This document shows, piece by piece, positions 36,193 through 47,380 of a DNA stretch of 64,000 bases (its first letter is position 1; every line of letters begins with the position of its first letter). Where the stretch lies: contig JANHCV010000005.1 of assembly GCA_025594325.1 (NCBI GenBank), positions 213,501 through 277,500 of the forward strand, written 5' to 3'. The stretch comes from Blastocladiella emersonii ATCC 22665 (lineage: Eukaryota; Blastocladiomycota; Blastocladiomycetes; Blastocladiales; Blastocladiaceae). The notes beneath the pieces are model-generated. The model made no database searches. It was not told where the DNA came from and worked only from the letters and a program-made list of their open reading frames with translations. The position numbers were made by a program, and so were the translations under genes.

Positions 36193-37074
36193 CTAGAACT
36201 CACCCCTCGCAGTCACCTCGAGATCCTCGAACCAGGGCTCGCCGCCGCCGTCGCGCTTGGCCTCCTCGATCAGGCGGAGCGCGGGCGCCATGACGGCCAT
36301 GCCCTTGCCCAGCACCATGGCATCGCCGCAGCACAGGTGGGCCTGGAACTCGTCGACCCACACAGCCTCGCAGTACCCGCACCCGACGAGGTACGCGCGG
36401 ACCTGCAGCCGCAGCATCGTGTCGAGCGAGGCCAGGGCGGCGGCGCACGTCTCGCGGTACCCGGCGGCGTTGAAGAAGAACCACGCGTGGTGCAGCTCGT
36501 GTTGCAGCGTCGCCGTGTCGCCGCGCACCCACCCGACGAGGTACTGCGCGGTCGCGCCGCGCGTCACCGTCTTGGCCGCGGTCACGGCCTTGATTTTGGT
36601 CAGGGAGCGGAGCAGGTGGGTCTCGCCGGCGAGGAGGCCACTCCCACTACTACGCCCGCTCGTTCCAGCGGCGTTGCCCGCCGCCGTCAAGAACGCGCAC
36701 AGCGAGTCGAGCGTCATGTTGTGCCCGTAGTAGGTGAAGGGCTTCCCGCGCTGCGCCTGCGCCGCCGCAAACGCCGTCGCATCAAGATACTGCGTGCGCA
36801 GGTCCGGGTGCTCGTAGAAGATGGACGCGCGCAGCAGCAGCACGTCGAGCGTCGGCTTGTCGGGCGCGACGACCAGCACGAGGCGGCGGTCGGACGCAGG
36901 GTGGTACGCGACGGTGCACTGCGCGAGCAGCGCCGGGTCGGCTGCGGGCAGCGCGTAAGCGGCGATGGCGGCGGCGGACGGCGGTGGTGCTGCGGCTGCT
37001 ACAGAAGCAGCGGTAGTGGACCCGCGTTTGCCGTTCCCCGTGCCGGCGGTGTTGGATGCGTTCTTCTTTGCCAT
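36193..37074 (-). CDS. Uncharacterised 293-residue protein with HELHH motif, left copy
   Basis: Not recognised. A single exon with start at 37074. Residues 1-40 are basic then Ala/Pro-rich. A globular part follows with a VAYHPASDRRLVLVVAP strand, a KPFTYYGHNMTLDSLCAFL segment, and TLQHELHHAWFFFNAAGYRE. HELHH at about residues 205-209 resembles the HExxH zinc-peptidase motif, but a third metal ligand cannot be assigned, so enzyme activity is speculative. A late Cys-rich patch has VGCGYCEAVW and LCCGDAM. It is convergent with the ceramidase gene, the stops being 31 bp apart. Confidence 0.75.
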   Translation of the reverse strand: MAKKNASNTAGTGNGKRGSTTAASVAAAAPPPSAAAIAAYALPAADPALLAQCTVAYHPASDRRLVLVVAPDKPTLDVLLLRASIFYEHPDLRTQYLDATAFAAAQAQRGKPFTYYGHNMTLDSLCAFLTAAGNAAGTSGRSSGSGLLAGETHLLRSLTKIKAVTAAKTVTRGATAQYLVGWVRGDTATLQHELHHAWFFFNAAGYRETCAAALASLDTMLRLQVRAYLVGCGYCEAVWVDEFQAHLCCGDAMVLGKGMAVMAPALRLIEEAKRDGGGEPWFEDLEVTARGEF

Positions 37075-38449
37075 GGCGGACGGTTCATTCGTTTGTTACA
37101 TGGGTTGCGGCATGTCGCTTGGAGCGAGAGAGAGGATGAGCAGACCGATCGCCGAGCGACACACGACGGTCGCGTCAGCGGCGGCGACGCACGTGGGCGG
37201 TTGCCATGCCGCAGTGCTCGAGCGAGCGCACCCCATGTTGATCACACTAGAGAGTATCGGCTGACAAGACAGCGGATGCAGGTCGTCAAGGCTGCGGACG
37301 AGCGAGCGCAACCTTGTGCGCGCTGATCAGGCCAAGCGAACGGAGCCCGATCAGACTTGTGATCACTTCGCTCCTTCCTCCCGGCCGCGAAAGAGGAAAG
37401 AGGACAGACCGATGACGGGTACACGGCACATAACTCCCCGAGCGAGCGAGAAACCGGTCACGTCGACGGCTCAATGTTGGTCGACGAGGGCGGCCGTCAG
37501 TTGAGCAAACTTTGTTGATGTGCCTCCTCCGAGTCGTTGCTGGCCCACACAACGAGGCCAAGTTGCTGTAACAATACTCCAGAAGCCCAGGGGGTCCGTG
37601 AGAGCGTCGTTTTCCGCCAGGAGCGCCATCGCCCCGCCGGGAGCAGTCGATGCCGCGAACGCGCCGTGAAACGCGTCTCGCGCGCGTCAGGCAAAAGTCA
37701 CCCGACCCGACGCGACCCAGCTGCGAGACGCGACGCGCGTTCGCGTTCGTTGGCGCGTGCTCACTCTTCCCACCGTCGCCTCGACAAGGCTCGGATCAGA
37801 GCGACTCATGGGTAGTTTGTGCAACGACTTATCGCATGGAGACACGCTCATGCAGTCGCAGCACTGGCCTTTCTTTCTTTGAGTCCGGCGGCAGTCGGTC
37901 AAGTTGGGCGACAGCTGGACTGTGAGCTCGGCTCGTCACTCTGCCCGCGTGCGGCCATGTCCGGTAACGAACGATTCAGTGCGTGGAGACGGGCGTCAAG
38001 TCAGCATCTGTGCTGAACGGTCATCAATCAGGACGCGTGACGGGTGGTGGGCTGCGGGACCTGCTCGTCGTTCTCCAACCCTGCCCAGTCGCGATGCACC
38101 GCGTCGGCCGCCCGGTTCAACTTTGCACCGCCGCTATCACCTCAGTTTGGGCCCGCTTACTGCCCGACGCGACGGCACTCGCGCGCGCGACGGAAGCTGC
38201 TATACTCGTCCTGCGGCTCAGCTTCTTCGCGCAAACTGATCCGCTAGTGCGTTCAGGAGCCGATATTCCTCGGATCACGAGCAGTGATCCGCGCGGGTGG
38301 CTCGAAGCCAACGCGTTACGAGAAAGCGCCGTCGTGAGCAAACTTGGAACTGTGAGAAACTCGCAACGAGTCAAGACGATGCGAGGTATGAGAAAACGAG
38401 GTATATACAGGAAAGCAGAGAGTGAAACTAGAAGCCAATACGGCTGAAG
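37075..38449. other. Left arm: non-coding stretch
   Basis: About 1.4 kb upstream of the 293-residue gene, with no frame that looks like protein. It is mirrored at 47381-48755. Confidence 0.5.
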
Positions 38450-39646
38450 GCAAACAATGCAGATAGAAGAGCACCTCGGACGCGTCGCGGTTGACAACGG
38501 CCAACTGGCGCTCCCACTCCTTGTTGCTATCGTACTCCGCGTACACGTCGACGCCCGTGAGGTGCAGCACCGCCAGCGACAGGAGATTGCGCGCCGCGAT
38601 GCCGGCCTCGTAGTCACCAAACTACGCGTGTGCGTCGTGCACGCGGCCCATGTACCTCACGTACGCCCAAAGGTTGGCCGTCTGCTGCTCTGTGCGGAAC
38701 GAGACCCCGCTGTCCTGCTCCTGCGGCGCCAAATGACAACGGCGAATCCGTATCATCGGCGTTAGCTTGGCGTCCAGCGCCTTTATAGCTGATCGCGTGA
38801 GCGGGGAGCGGAAGGTGGGCATGTCGCGGGGGACCTCGCGCGGGAGCAGCTTGTCTTGGGCTGAGTCGAAGCGCGGCGCGCAATGTACTGGTACACGTCT
38901 GGGTGTTCGCGGATCAGCTCGACAATCTGCCCAAGGGCCGCGGGCGTGATCGCCAGCTCGGCACGAAACTTGGCGAGCTGCGGGGCGAGGAAGTCGATGG
39001 GAACCGCGGGCATAATCCCCTCCATGCGGCCAAGCGGCTGGTCCTCCCAGATGCACTGGTCCGGGTACTGGTCCGACGCGCCGCCAAAGAAGCGGGCCGA
39101 CCCGAGCTTGTACTCGTCGAGCAGCTGGTCAATCTTGGTGGAGCGCTCGCCGCAGACGCCGGGGCACGCCGAGCGGATCGCTGTTGCGCGCCATGAACTC
39201 GAGAGCGTCGCCGCGAGACCGCTCAGCGGTGCAGCCTATCGCTGCTGGTGGCAGCGACACTTGTTCAGCAGCTGGCCGAGTCGCGAGGCGGCGCGGTTAC
39301 CGGCGAACGGCATCCGAGGCCAACTGGGCCACGTGGCGAACCGCGGCAGCGGCGGCGGCCGTCGCATGCGCTTGAACACGACAACGCGCACCGACTGTGT
39401 TCCTGCTGAGGTTGAACTTGGACCCGGTCGGCGAGTCGCGCTGGATGCTGGATGCGCTCCGTCAAGCGGATCGGGAGTGGTGGCCAGGACGCCCGAGTCG
39501 GCGAGGTTGCTGATGTGGTCGGCGAGCGGCCGAGCCTTAGCCGAAGAACCGACAAGTGCGGGATGGCCGGCCGAGACGAGGTACGCGTTCTGCGCGACTG
39601 CAGCTGAGCTGGTGGCGAGGTTCTTGGAGGGCACCGAAGCCGTCAT
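38450..39646 (-). pseudogene. Broken gene of unknown family, left copy
   Basis: Protein-like text is spread over several frames of the minus strand, with stops and shifts between. Pieces in order are an N-terminus starting MTASVPSKNLATSS, a KFNLSRNTVGARCRVQ piece in another frame, then KIDQLLDEYKLGSARFFGG with ITPAALGQIVELIREHPDVY, and last AVLHLTGVDVYAEYDSNKEW with ASEVLFYLH. At least one shift comes from a 7-bp tandem duplication (CATCCAG twice; right copy at 46376-46389). Some breaks could be undetected introns. Family not recognised. Confidence 0.55.
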
Positions 39647-41253
39647 GGGAGCAGCACAGGTCGACGACGATGAAAATGACGATGACGACGACGACGAGAA
39701 ATCAGGCGCGTGCGCACGGATGCCAGTTGAGAGCGAAATTGAGCCTGAGAATGGGCGCCATGGTGTGAGTGAAGTTCAGTGTGGCAGCGGAATGCGCGGG
39801 CGCGTATCCTGAAAGCACTCGCAGCAGCAAACCTAACCTGTTTATGTGATAACTTAAACCCTTAAAGTGGCGGAGTAAACCAATGTGAGCAACGGCCGGG
39901 TCGCCGCCAAGTCTCGCTCCCGCGTCGCTCAACTGGTCCGGCCCAAGTGCCCGTGCCAAGGTAGCGATCGGGTTGAGGTACCGTGCGGGCTGCCGGGCTG
40001 CCGGGATTTTACCGTGTGGGTGGGGGTTCGGCGAACGGAGGAAACAAGTTTTCCGGGTGAGGTGAGGTGGCGACGCGTTTGTGAGACGTGGCGCGGTCAC
40101 GCGGTGATTGCGAGACACTTTTTCGCCTCGCCTCGCCTCGCCTCGCCCCGCCTGCAGCAATCGCGAACTCGGCTGCCTCGCTCCCTCCAGCACGCCCCGC
40201 CGCCGGTAGCCCCCGTACTCGAAACAGCCTACACTCGCTGCAATGGTGAAGAAAATATATACCATGGACGATCAGCGAGTTGTCCGGTGGATTGCTGGCA
40301 AACTTGTGCCCGCTTGATGGATCACGCGCGATGCACCAGTTTGATGGGGGACTGGAAGGCGCGAGTGACAGGGCCCCGTTGCTCACTCAAATTGGTGCCC
40401 CACACATGGCACTTTTGCCGAGTGTGTTGCCCCGCTCAGGCGATCGCGCTATGCTACTGGCCGCTGGGAGGCTCGCGGACCAACTCCAGCTCGGCCACGC
40501 AAATTGCTTTGCCCGCGACGACGAACATGCCGCGACACCGCTCAATTGACAATCCGCTGGAGGGACTTTGGATAGCTATTGATGCGCCGGGCGCACAACG
40601 GGGTTCATGATCCCGTTTTCAGCAATCGCATGTACAACGCAGCGTTGCCAGCGTCCCGTCCCAGCCCATCGCTACAGCGATCAAAGCTGCCATGATTTAT
40701 CAGGCCCGCTGCCATCGGGACCAGCTCGCTAATCCGCTTCTGCGCTTCCCTCCCCTCGAGCCATTTAGAGTCGATCAGGGGACGATGATTTCTGATCAAC
40801 GCGAGTCGCGTAAGGCAACACCAAATGTGCTCACACAGTTGAGGCGGTCGCCGTCGCCAGCATGAAACCTCGCGAGTGCCTGCGAATTGCCTCTGCGTTG
40901 TGATTGAACGCAATTTCCCCGGTCCTTGTGCATGTTTTCGCTTCAAGGAAACACAGCAGGGATGACGCGATCCTCACGTGCATCACGCGCGGCCGATCCG
41001 AGACGCGTCTCGCACTCGGCCTCGCGTGCGCGTGTACACTTGAACTTTTTCAACACTTAGAGTGCAGTGCGTTGGGAGGGTGCAGTGAGAGTCAGCAAGC
41101 AAGCGCACGCGTTGCCCTGGGAGGCGCGATACCGCCTTGGGTGCCGCCCTTATGGACTTGGGGATGTAGCACGCGGGCGATAGACAGTAGAAGACCGCAA
41201 TAGGAACGAAAAGGAAGGCCCCGCGATCGCGGGGCAGGCGCGAAAAAGGAAAA
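39647..41253. other. Left arm: non-coding stretch
   Basis: It holds a CGCCT repeat (five tandem units at about 40126-40150) and a TATATA patch near 40255. Frames of up to 241 codons here show no motif or sensible composition. It is mirrored at 44577-46183. Confidence 0.5.
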
Positions 41254-41335
41254 CGACAACGGCAGGGTTCGAACCTGCGCACGCAAAGCGTAACCGCTTA
41301 GTAGGCGGTCTCCTTAACCACTCGGACACGTTGTC
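41254..41335 (-). tRNA. tRNA-Ser(ACT), left copy
   Basis: 82 nt with a full type II cloverleaf: seven-pair acceptor GACAACG/CGTTGTC, discriminator G, D arm with AGTGGTTAAGGA, anticodon stem ACCGC/GCGGT with loop CTACTAA (anticodon ACT), a long variable arm (TACGC-TTT-GCGTG) and T arm GCAGG-TTCGAAC-CCTGC. The long variable arm and G73 say serine. A T-run just downstream is the Pol III stop. Confidence 0.92.
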
Positions 41336-42740
41336 TATCGAATTTACTGTCATAACTTTATCCCGCTACGGTCTAATATATACTCTTGCGACGCAGAGCT
41401 CGGATAAATTACTCGAACCCCTGAAAATTGCTTCAAACGGCGCACGAAAATTCTCACATGCTGTTGTGGACCCAGTCATCATGTCCTGTAAAGGAGAGCC
41501 AATTCTAACGGCTGGATCCCGAGAAATCGGCACCGCGAAATTCGACCCTCCAAATATGCACTTAACGATTCGCTCGTCTTTCCACCGTACTTGCCACGGT
41601 AAAATTTTCTCAGAGTATCCACGAGTAATATAATGAGTTTTTACGTTGTAACCGTACCATCTTCGAGCCAACACAAAATGTTTAGGCCCATCCCCACGAA
41701 TTTTGACTGCAGTCAAATTCAAGCGTTTACTGACCTTGACTCCCCGAAATTACTCGAGTTGATCATGAGATATATCTGAGCCGTCTGCCCCCGGGAAGCG
41801 CTATTCAAGTGAAATATTCCTGCCGTGCCGAACAGGAAATTGGGTGATCCCACATTTACGCGCGAATTCTGTTGCGAAGTCCAAACGGCCGATTTCGGAT
41901 CCACCTCCTCCGCTATCCTAACAATCGGCACGAGTCGCTGGATTGCTGAAATCGAGTGAATGCACTAGAGTTTAAGCTTCTAGTCGCCCATGACTCTTTT
42001 TTTCCAGGCTCTGCACGTCAGTTTCGTCGAGTAAGGCAATTCAGGAAGCCAAGTCCAGGGCTGTGTGCTCCATTCATTGCCTCAAGGGAGAACCTCGAAA
42101 AAATCTGATCACTAGCGTAAAGAATCAATGGGTGGATGGCGCTCATATGCACTGAGCGATTTACTGGTCAATCCGCCGTATTTCCTGCCAGAGCACTCGC
42201 GAGTAAGCTAACAAATTTTCGTTGTATCCTCGCGCCTGACTCGATTCAAAATCAAAATGGCCGGGTCATGTCAACACAACTTGACAAGTCGCATTCGAGC
42301 TCCAAGTAAACCTTGCCCCGCGAAAGGAAATGGCTGGCTACCTTGGCGGTAGTCTTGCATTGCAGGTGCAATTTTCACTGAGCGTATCAACTCTCAATAA
42401 GTTGTTGTGCCGCAAGGGACACGAAATAGTTTGGTCCCATAATTACGCGCGAGTCAACTGGCAAGCTGCTGGAACATCGAAAGGACGTCTTCCAGTATCT
42501 AGCCTTGTGACCGTTTCCATCTCAAATCGATGTCCCGTTGCGGCCAAGGTCTAACAAACTCTATTTTCTGGACCCGATCAGCTGCTTGCAGCAAGCTCAC
42601 GCCTTGAGACACTTTTTTTGCTAAAAAGACTGTTCGCTATATATTTATTTCGTTACAAGCTCACACTTCGCATCAAAAACCCAGGCCAAATAGACGATCT
42701 GTTTGTTCAGGTTTGCTTTTGGGACCGCCTAAATCGCAGG
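41336..42740. repeat. Left arm: less GC-rich stretch with diverged ~590-bp tandem units
   Basis: Two related units about 590 bp apart. The block from TATGCACT to CGTTGTA occurs at about 41555-41655 and 42146-42225. A block ending ATTTACGCGCGAATTC (near 41850) pairs with ATAATTACGCGCGAGTC (near 42437). Identity is patchy, so they are old. Base composition is visibly less GC-rich than the flanking genes. No open frame fits a protein. Confidence 0.5.
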
Positions 42741-42962
42741 TCAAGCTTCTGTGGGTTGCTTGCTGGTGGCGATAGCGTCCATCTCGTCCAGCATGTCCTC
42801 GATTTCGTCCACTTCGTAGCGTTGGAGAATGCCAGAAAGAATCCACCACTGCACAGACTTTGTCTCTCCGTTGCTGCGCGCGAACTCGAAGATGTGGTCG
42901 AAGTTGAAGTTGGTGAAGCAGGACAGCGGACGCACGAAACCATAATCAAAGTCGTTGGCAAA
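42741..42962 (-). pseudogene. 3' fragment of a truncated gene across spacer and left arm
   Basis: An open frame of 73 codons plus stop begins in the spacer (FANDFDYGFVRPLSC) and continues through the left arm to DEIEDMLDEMDAIATSKQPTEA and a stop. It looks like a real C-terminus: aromatic-rich, then an acidic helix. Upstream the DNA turns into the antisense of the same exon, so the rest of the gene is missing. Family not recognised. Confidence 0.5.
42868..42962. other. 95-bp unique spacer at the palindrome centre
   Basis: This is the only non-repeated DNA between the arms. On the minus strand it is fully open and continues in frame into the left-arm gene fragment (42741-42867), coding for an aromatic-rich stretch that starts FANDFDYGF. 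Confidence 0.93.
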
Positions 42963-43089
42963 AGAGACAAAGTCTGTGCAGTGGTGGATTCTTTCTGGCA
43001 TTCTCCAACGCTACGAAGTGGACGAAATCGAGGACATGCTGGACGAGATGGACGCTATCGCCACCAGCAAGCAACCCACAGAAGCTTGA
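42963..43089 (+). pseudogene. Inverted partial copy of the same gene end
   Basis: Mirror of 42741-42867. It carries only the last ~42 codons and the stop, without the spacer-encoded part. Confidence 0.5.
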
Positions 43090-44494
43090 CCTGCGATTTA
43101 GGCGGTCCCAAAAGCAAACCTGAACAAACAGATCGTCTATTTGGCCTGGGTTTTTGATGCGAAGTGTGAGCTTGTAACGAAATAAATATATAGCGAACAG
43201 TCTTTTTAGCAAAAAAAGTGTCTCAAGGCGTGAGCTTGCTGCAAGCAGCTGATCGGGTCCAGAAAATAGAGTTTGTTAGACCTTGGCCGCAACGGGACAT
43301 CGATTTGAGATGGAAACGGTCACAAGGCTAGATACTGGAAGACGTCCTTTCGATGTTCCAGCAGCTTGCCAGTTGACTCGCGCGTAATTATGGGACCAAA
43401 CTATTTCGTGTCCCTTGCGGCACAACAACTTATTGAGAGTTGATACGCTCAGTGAAAATTGCACCTGCAATGCAAGACTACCGCCAAGGTAGCCAGCCAT
43501 TTCCTTTCGCGGGGCAAGGTTTACTTGGAGCTCGAATGCGACTTGTCAAGTTGTGTTGACATGACCCGGCCATTTTGATTTTGAATCGAGTCAGGCGCGA
43601 GGATACAACGAAAATTTGTTAGCTTACTCGCGAGTGCTCTGGCAGGAAATACGGCGGATTGACCAGTAAATCGCTCAGTGCATATGAGCGCCATCCACCC
43701 ATTGATTCTTTACGCTAGTGATCAGATTTTTTCGAGGTTCTCCCTTGAGGCAATGAATGGAGCACACAGCCCTGGACTTGGCTTCCTGAATTGCCTTACT
43801 CGACGAAACTGACGTGCAGAGCCTGGAAAAAAAGAGTCATGGGCGACTAGAAGCTTAAACTCTAGTGCATTCACTCGATTTCAGCAATCCAGCGACTCGT
43901 GCCGATTGTTAGGATAGCGGAGGAGGTGGATCCGAAATCGGCCGTTTGGACTTCGCAACAGAATTCGCGCGTAAATGTGGGATCACCCAATTTCCTGTTC
44001 GGCACGGCAGGAATATTTCACTTGAATAGCGCTTCCCGGGGGCAGACGGCTCAGATATATCTCATGATCAACTCGAGTAATTTCGGGGAGTCAAGGTCAG
44101 TAAACGCTTGAATTTGACTGCAGTCAAAATTCGTGGGGATGGGCCTAAACATTTTGTGTTGGCTCGAAGATGGTACGGTTACAACGTAAAAACTCATTAT
44201 ATTACTCGTGGATACTCTGAGAAAATTTTACCGTGGCAAGTACGGTGGAAAGACGAGCGAATCGTTAAGTGCATATTTGGAGGGTCGAATTTCGCGGTGC
44301 CGATTTCTCGGGATCCAGCCGTTAGAATTGGCTCTCCTTTACAGGACATGATGACTGGGTCCACAACAGCATGTGAGAATTTTCGTGCGCCGTTTGAAGC
44401 AATTTTCAGGGGTTCGAGTAATTTATCCGAGCTCTGCGTCGCAAGAGTATATATTAGACCGTAGCGGGATAAAGTTATGACAGTAAATTCGATA
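43090..44494. repeat. Right arm: less GC-rich stretch with diverged ~590-bp tandem units
   Basis: Mirror of 41336-42740, with the same two related units in inverted order. Confidence 0.5.
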
Positions 44495-44576
44495 GACAAC
44501 GTGTCCGAGTGGTTAAGGAGACCGCCTACTAAGCGGTTACGCTTTGCGTGCGCAGGTTCGAACCCTGCCGTTGTCG
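44495..44576 (+). tRNA. tRNA-Ser(ACT), right copy
   Basis: Identical inverted copy of 41254-41335, followed by TTTT at 44577-44580. ACT would read AGU codons. Eukaryotes normally use GCT for AGU/AGC. Confidence 0.92.
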
Positions 44577-46183
44577 TTTTCCTTTTTCGCGCCTGCCCCG
44601 CGATCGCGGGGCCTTCCTTTTCGTTCCTATTGCGGTCTTCTACTGTCTATCGCCCGCGTGCTACATCCCCAAGTCCATAAGGGCGGCACCCAAGGCGGTA
44701 TCGCGCCTCCCAGGGCAACGCGTGCGCTTGCTTGCTGACTCTCACTGCACCCTCCCAACGCACTGCACTCTAAGTGTTGAAAAAGTTCAAGTGTACACGC
44801 GCACGCGAGGCCGAGTGCGAGACGCGTCTCGGATCGGCCGCGCGTGATGCACGTGAGGATCGCGTCATCCCTGCTGTGTTTCCTTGAAGCGAAAACATGC
44901 ACAAGGACCGGGGAAATTGCGTTCAATCACAACGCAGAGGCAATTCGCAGGCACTCGCGAGGTTTCATGCTGGCGACGGCGACCGCCTCAACTGTGTGAG
45001 CACATTTGGTGTTGCCTTACGCGACTCGCGTTGATCAGAAATCATCGTCCCCTGATCGACTCTAAATGGCTCGAGGGGAGGGAAGCGCAGAAGCGGATTA
45101 GCGAGCTGGTCCCGATGGCAGCGGGCCTGATAAATCATGGCAGCTTTGATCGCTGTAGCGATGGGCTGGGACGGGACGCTGGCAACGCTGCGTTGTACAT
45201 GCGATTGCTGAAAACGGGATCATGAACCCCGTTGTGCGCCCGGCGCATCAATAGCTATCCAAAGTCCCTCCAGCGGATTGTCAATTGAGCGGTGTCGCGG
45301 CATGTTCGTCGTCGCGGGCAAAGCAATTTGCGTGGCCGAGCTGGAGTTGGTCCGCGAGCCTCCCAGCGGCCAGTAGCATAGCGCGATCGCCTGAGCGGGG
45401 CAACACACTCGGCAAAAGTGCCATGTGTGGGGCACCAATTTGAGTGAGCAACGGGGCCCTGTCACTCGCGCCTTCCAGTCCCCCATCAAACTGGTGCATC
45501 GCGCGTGATCCATCAAGCGGGCACAAGTTTGCCAGCAATCCACCGGACAACTCGCTGATCGTCCATGGTATATATTTTCTTCACCATTGCAGCGAGTGTA
45601 GGCTGTTTCGAGTACGGGGGCTACCGGCGGCGGGGCGTGCTGGAGGGAGCGAGGCAGCCGAGTTCGCGATTGCTGCAGGCGGGGCGAGGCGAGGCGAGGC
45701 GAGGCGAAAAAGTGTCTCGCAATCACCGCGTGACCGCGCCACGTCTCACAAACGCGTCGCCACCTCACCTCACCCGGAAAACTTGTTTCCTCCGTTCGCC
45801 GAACCCCCACCCACACGGTAAAATCCCGGCAGCCCGGCAGCCCGCACGGTACCTCAACCCGATCGCTACCTTGGCACGGGCACTTGGGCCGGACCAGTTG
45901 AGCGACGCGGGAGCGAGACTTGGCGGCGACCCGGCCGTTGCTCACATTGGTTTACTCCGCCACTTTAAGGGTTTAAGTTATCACATAAACAGGTTAGGTT
46001 TGCTGCTGCGAGTGCTTTCAGGATACGCGCCCGCGCATTCCGCTGCCACACTGAACTTCACTCACACCATGGCGCCCATTCTCAGGCTCAATTTCGCTCT
46101 CAACTGGCATCCGTGCGCACGCGCCTGATTTCTCGTCGTCGTCGTCATCGTCATTTTCATCGTCGTCGACCTGTGCTGCTCCC
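44577..46183. other. Right arm: non-coding stretch
   Basis: Mirror of 39647-41253. It starts with the T-run that follows the tRNA gene and holds the GGCGA five-unit repeat near 45680-45704. Confidence 0.5.
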
Positions 46184-47380
46184 ATGACGGCTTCGGTGCC
46201 CTCCAAGAACCTCGCCACCAGCTCAGCTGCAGTCGCGCAGAACGCGTACCTCGTCTCGGCCGGCCATCCCGCACTTGTCGGTTCTTCGGCTAAGGCTCGG
46301 CCGCTCGCCGACCACATCAGCAACCTCGCCGACTCGGGCGTCCTGGCCACCACTCCCGATCCGCTTGACGGAGCGCATCCAGCATCCAGCGCGACTCGCC
46401 GACCGGGTCCAAGTTCAACCTCAGCAGGAACACAGTCGGTGCGCGTTGTCGTGTTCAAGCGCATGCGACGGCCGCCGCCGCTGCCGCGGTTCGCCACGTG
46501 GCCCAGTTGGCCTCGGATGCCGTTCGCCGGTAACCGCGCCGCCTCGCGACTCGGCCAGCTGCTGAACAAGTGTCGCTGCCACCAGCAGCGATAGGCTGCA
46601 CCGCTGAGCGGTCTCGCGGCGACGCTCTCGAGTTCATGGCGCGCAACAGCGATCCGCTCGGCGTGCCCCGGCGTCTGCGGCGAGCGCTCCACCAAGATTG
46701 ACCAGCTGCTCGACGAGTACAAGCTCGGGTCGGCCCGCTTCTTTGGCGGCGCGTCGGACCAGTACCCGGACCAGTGCATCTGGGAGGACCAGCCGCTTGG
46801 CCGCATGGAGGGGATTATGCCCGCGGTTCCCATCGACTTCCTCGCCCCGCAGCTCGCCAAGTTTCGTGCCGAGCTGGCGATCACGCCCGCGGCCCTTGGG
46901 CAGATTGTCGAGCTGATCCGCGAACACCCAGACGTGTACCAGTACATTGCGCGCCGCGCTTCGACTCAGCCCAAGACAAGCTGCTCCCGCGCGAGGTCCC
47001 CCGCGACATGCCCACCTTCCGCTCCCCGCTCACGCGATCAGCTATAAAGGCGCTGGACGCCAAGCTAACGCCGATGATACGGATTCGCCGTTGTCATTTG
47101 GCGCCGCAGGAGCAGGACAGCGGGGTCTCGTTCCGCACAGAGCAGCAGACGGCCAACCTTTGGGCGTACGTGAGGTACATGGGCCGCGTGCACGACGCAC
47201 ACGCGTAGTTTGGTGACTACGAGGCCGGCATCGCGGCGCGCAATCTCCTGTCGCTGGCGGTGCTGCACCTCACGGGCGTCGACGTGTACGCGGAGTACGA
47301 TAGCAACAAGGAGTGGGAGCGCCAGTTGGCCGTTGTCAACCGCGACGCGTCCGAGGTGCTCTTCTATCTGCATTGTTTGC
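46184..47380 (+). pseudogene. Broken gene of unknown family, right copy
   Basis: Exact mirror of the left copy, with the same shifts and the same 7-bp duplication at 46376-46389. An in-frame TAG at 47206-47208 is followed by more open frame. A 39-nt intron with a GTGAGG donor could remove it but would be very short. The shared damage shows the gene was already broken before the arms were duplicated, or that one arm has been copied over the other. Confidence 0.55.

Larger units (their letters stand above)
36193..42867 (+). repeat. Left arm of giant palindrome (6,675 bp)
   Basis: Every base compared from 36200 to 42867 is the reverse complement of 42963-49630. Coordinates of mirrored points always sum to 85830. 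All conceptual translations inside the two arms are identical. The outer edge is the stop codon of the 293-residue gene, where one base already differs (TTC versus TTT in the last codon). Beyond it no similarity remains. Confidence 0.95.

Noticed and set aside
36337-37326. 329-codon plus-strand frame over the 293-residue gene as the real gene
   Set aside because: The minus-strand frame has a better start, amino-acid mix and strand/helix pattern; the mirrored copy keeps both frames equally, so conservation cannot decide, but composition does.
44477-44680. 67-codon frame across the tRNA gene
   Set aside because: It is a translation of the tRNA and its trailer, so not a protein gene.
45220-46128. 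Frames of 187-241 codons in the arms (and mirrors at 39702-40610) as genes
   Set aside because: No motif, odd composition, overlapping in both directions, and crossing obvious non-coding repeats such as the five-unit GGCGA run.
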